Source: Methanoregulaceae archaeon
Lineage (GTDB): Archaea; Halobacteriota; Methanomicrobia; Methanomicrobiales; Methanospirillaceae
DNA length: 5,323 nucleotides
Reading direction: 5' to 3'
Assembly: GCA_019695435.1 (NCBI GenBank)
Contig: JACTVF010000184.1
Span: 1 to 5,323 of the forward strand
Shown: in pieces, positions 5,036-5,323 of the stretch
Numbering within the stretch: the stretch's first letter is position 1
Layout: every line of letters starts with the position of its first letter
Made by a program: the position numbers and the translations under genes
Notes under the pieces: model-generated
What the model was told of the DNA's origin: nothing
Seen by the model: the letters and a program-made list of their open reading frames with translations, nothing else
Database searches by the model: none

Positions 5036-5323
5036 GAAAACGGCTGTTTGCCGAACACCTTGTCGGCGGGAACTTCGGGAACTTGAGTGTGCGGGACGGC
5101 GACGCCGGTTTTTTTATTAAAAAAACAGGGGCCTACCTGGATGTCCCGGGGGAGCCGGTCCTTGTGCCGTTTGAAGGACCGGTCCCGAAGGACACCTCAA
5201 GCGAGTACCGTGTCCATCTCGCGGTATACCGCTCGACACCGTACCGGGCGATCGTGCATGCTCATCCACCCTACGCAGTCGCCGTATCTCTCGTGGCAGA
5301 CAAAATCCGACCGCTGGACAGCG
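5008..5323 (+). CDS. fucA: Class II aldolase, fuculose-1-phosphate aldolase type (3' end outside window)
   Basis: The first 105 residues are present, about half of a protein expected near 180-220. Visible active-site features of the zinc-dependent AraD/FucA family are GNFGN (21-25), a KKTG segment (38-41) that binds the substrate phosphate in relatives, SSE (64-66) with the likely catalytic Glu66, and the zinc ligands HAH (His84, His86). The third zinc histidine lies beyond the window. Family enzymes cleave sugar 1-phosphates to dihydroxyacetone phosphate and an aldehyde. In Methanocaldococcus the homologue is proposed to make lactaldehyde, a precursor of the lactate in F420. That role fits the presence of npdG in the same gene cluster but is inferred. 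The ATG at 5008 overlaps the glycosylase by 28 bp and is preceded by GAGGTG at good spacing. A ribulose-phosphate epimerase/aldolase relative cannot be excluded without the C-terminus. Confidence 0.88.
   Translation, partial: MPDYGFERIGKRLFAEHLVGGNFGNLSVRDGDAGFFIKKTGAYLDVPGEPVLVPFEGPVPKDTSSEYRVHLAVYRSTPYRAIVHAHPPYAVAVSLVADKIRPLDS

Noticed and set aside
1..5323. Mobile elements, CRISPR repeats, tRNA or rRNA genes
   Set aside because: No transposase or integrase motifs, no regularly spaced repeats and no tRNA-like cloverleaf signature were seen; the window is almost fully occupied by intact chromosomal genes.

Overview
The window looks like chromosomal DNA of a methanogenic archaeon, most likely of the order Methanomicrobiales (Methanoregula-like). 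The reasons are archaeal-type SecF and SecD encoded in the order secF-secD, an archease, an F420H2:NADP+ oxidoreductase, a small winged-helix protein resembling a methanogen-restricted family, archaeal TATA boxes and moderately GC-rich coding sequence. The taxon call rests on recalled family resemblance, not on a search.

Bases 1-913 (minus strand) hold three genes read leftwards: a small winged-helix protein (605-913), a 95-residue CxxC protein of unknown function (253-540), and an archease (from 256, running off the left edge). The CxxC gene and the archease overlap by 4 bp. A divergent intergenic region (914-1120) separates them from the rightward genes. It has a TATA box for each direction and an 8-bp inverted repeat between them.

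Bases 1121-3432 (plus strand) encode SecF and SecD, joined by a 4-bp ATGA overlap and a strong ribosome binding site. Together they form the membrane complex that assists Sec-dependent protein export.

Bases 3433-3486 hold a T-run that may serve both as the secFD terminator and as the core promoter of the next unit. From 3487 to the right edge, four genes are packed with no gaps: a minimal thioredoxin, F420H2:NADP+ oxidoreductase (GTG start directly after the thioredoxin stop), an EndoIII-superfamily DNA glycosylase of the COG2231/MagIII type (23-bp overlap), and the N-terminal part of a class II aldolase of the fuculose-1-phosphate aldolase type (28-bp overlap, truncated by the window). Three of the four can be tied to redox or F420 metabolism: F420H2 to NADPH, thiol reduction, and lactaldehyde supply for the F420 side chain. 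The glycosylase adds base-excision repair.

I see no mobile element, CRISPR array, tRNA or rRNA, and no gene disruption. The most interesting points are the glycosylase's altered active site and incomplete Fe-S motif, the uncharacterised CxxC and winged-helix genes upstream of archease, the redox/F420 gene cluster, and a consistent pattern of leaderless promoters.
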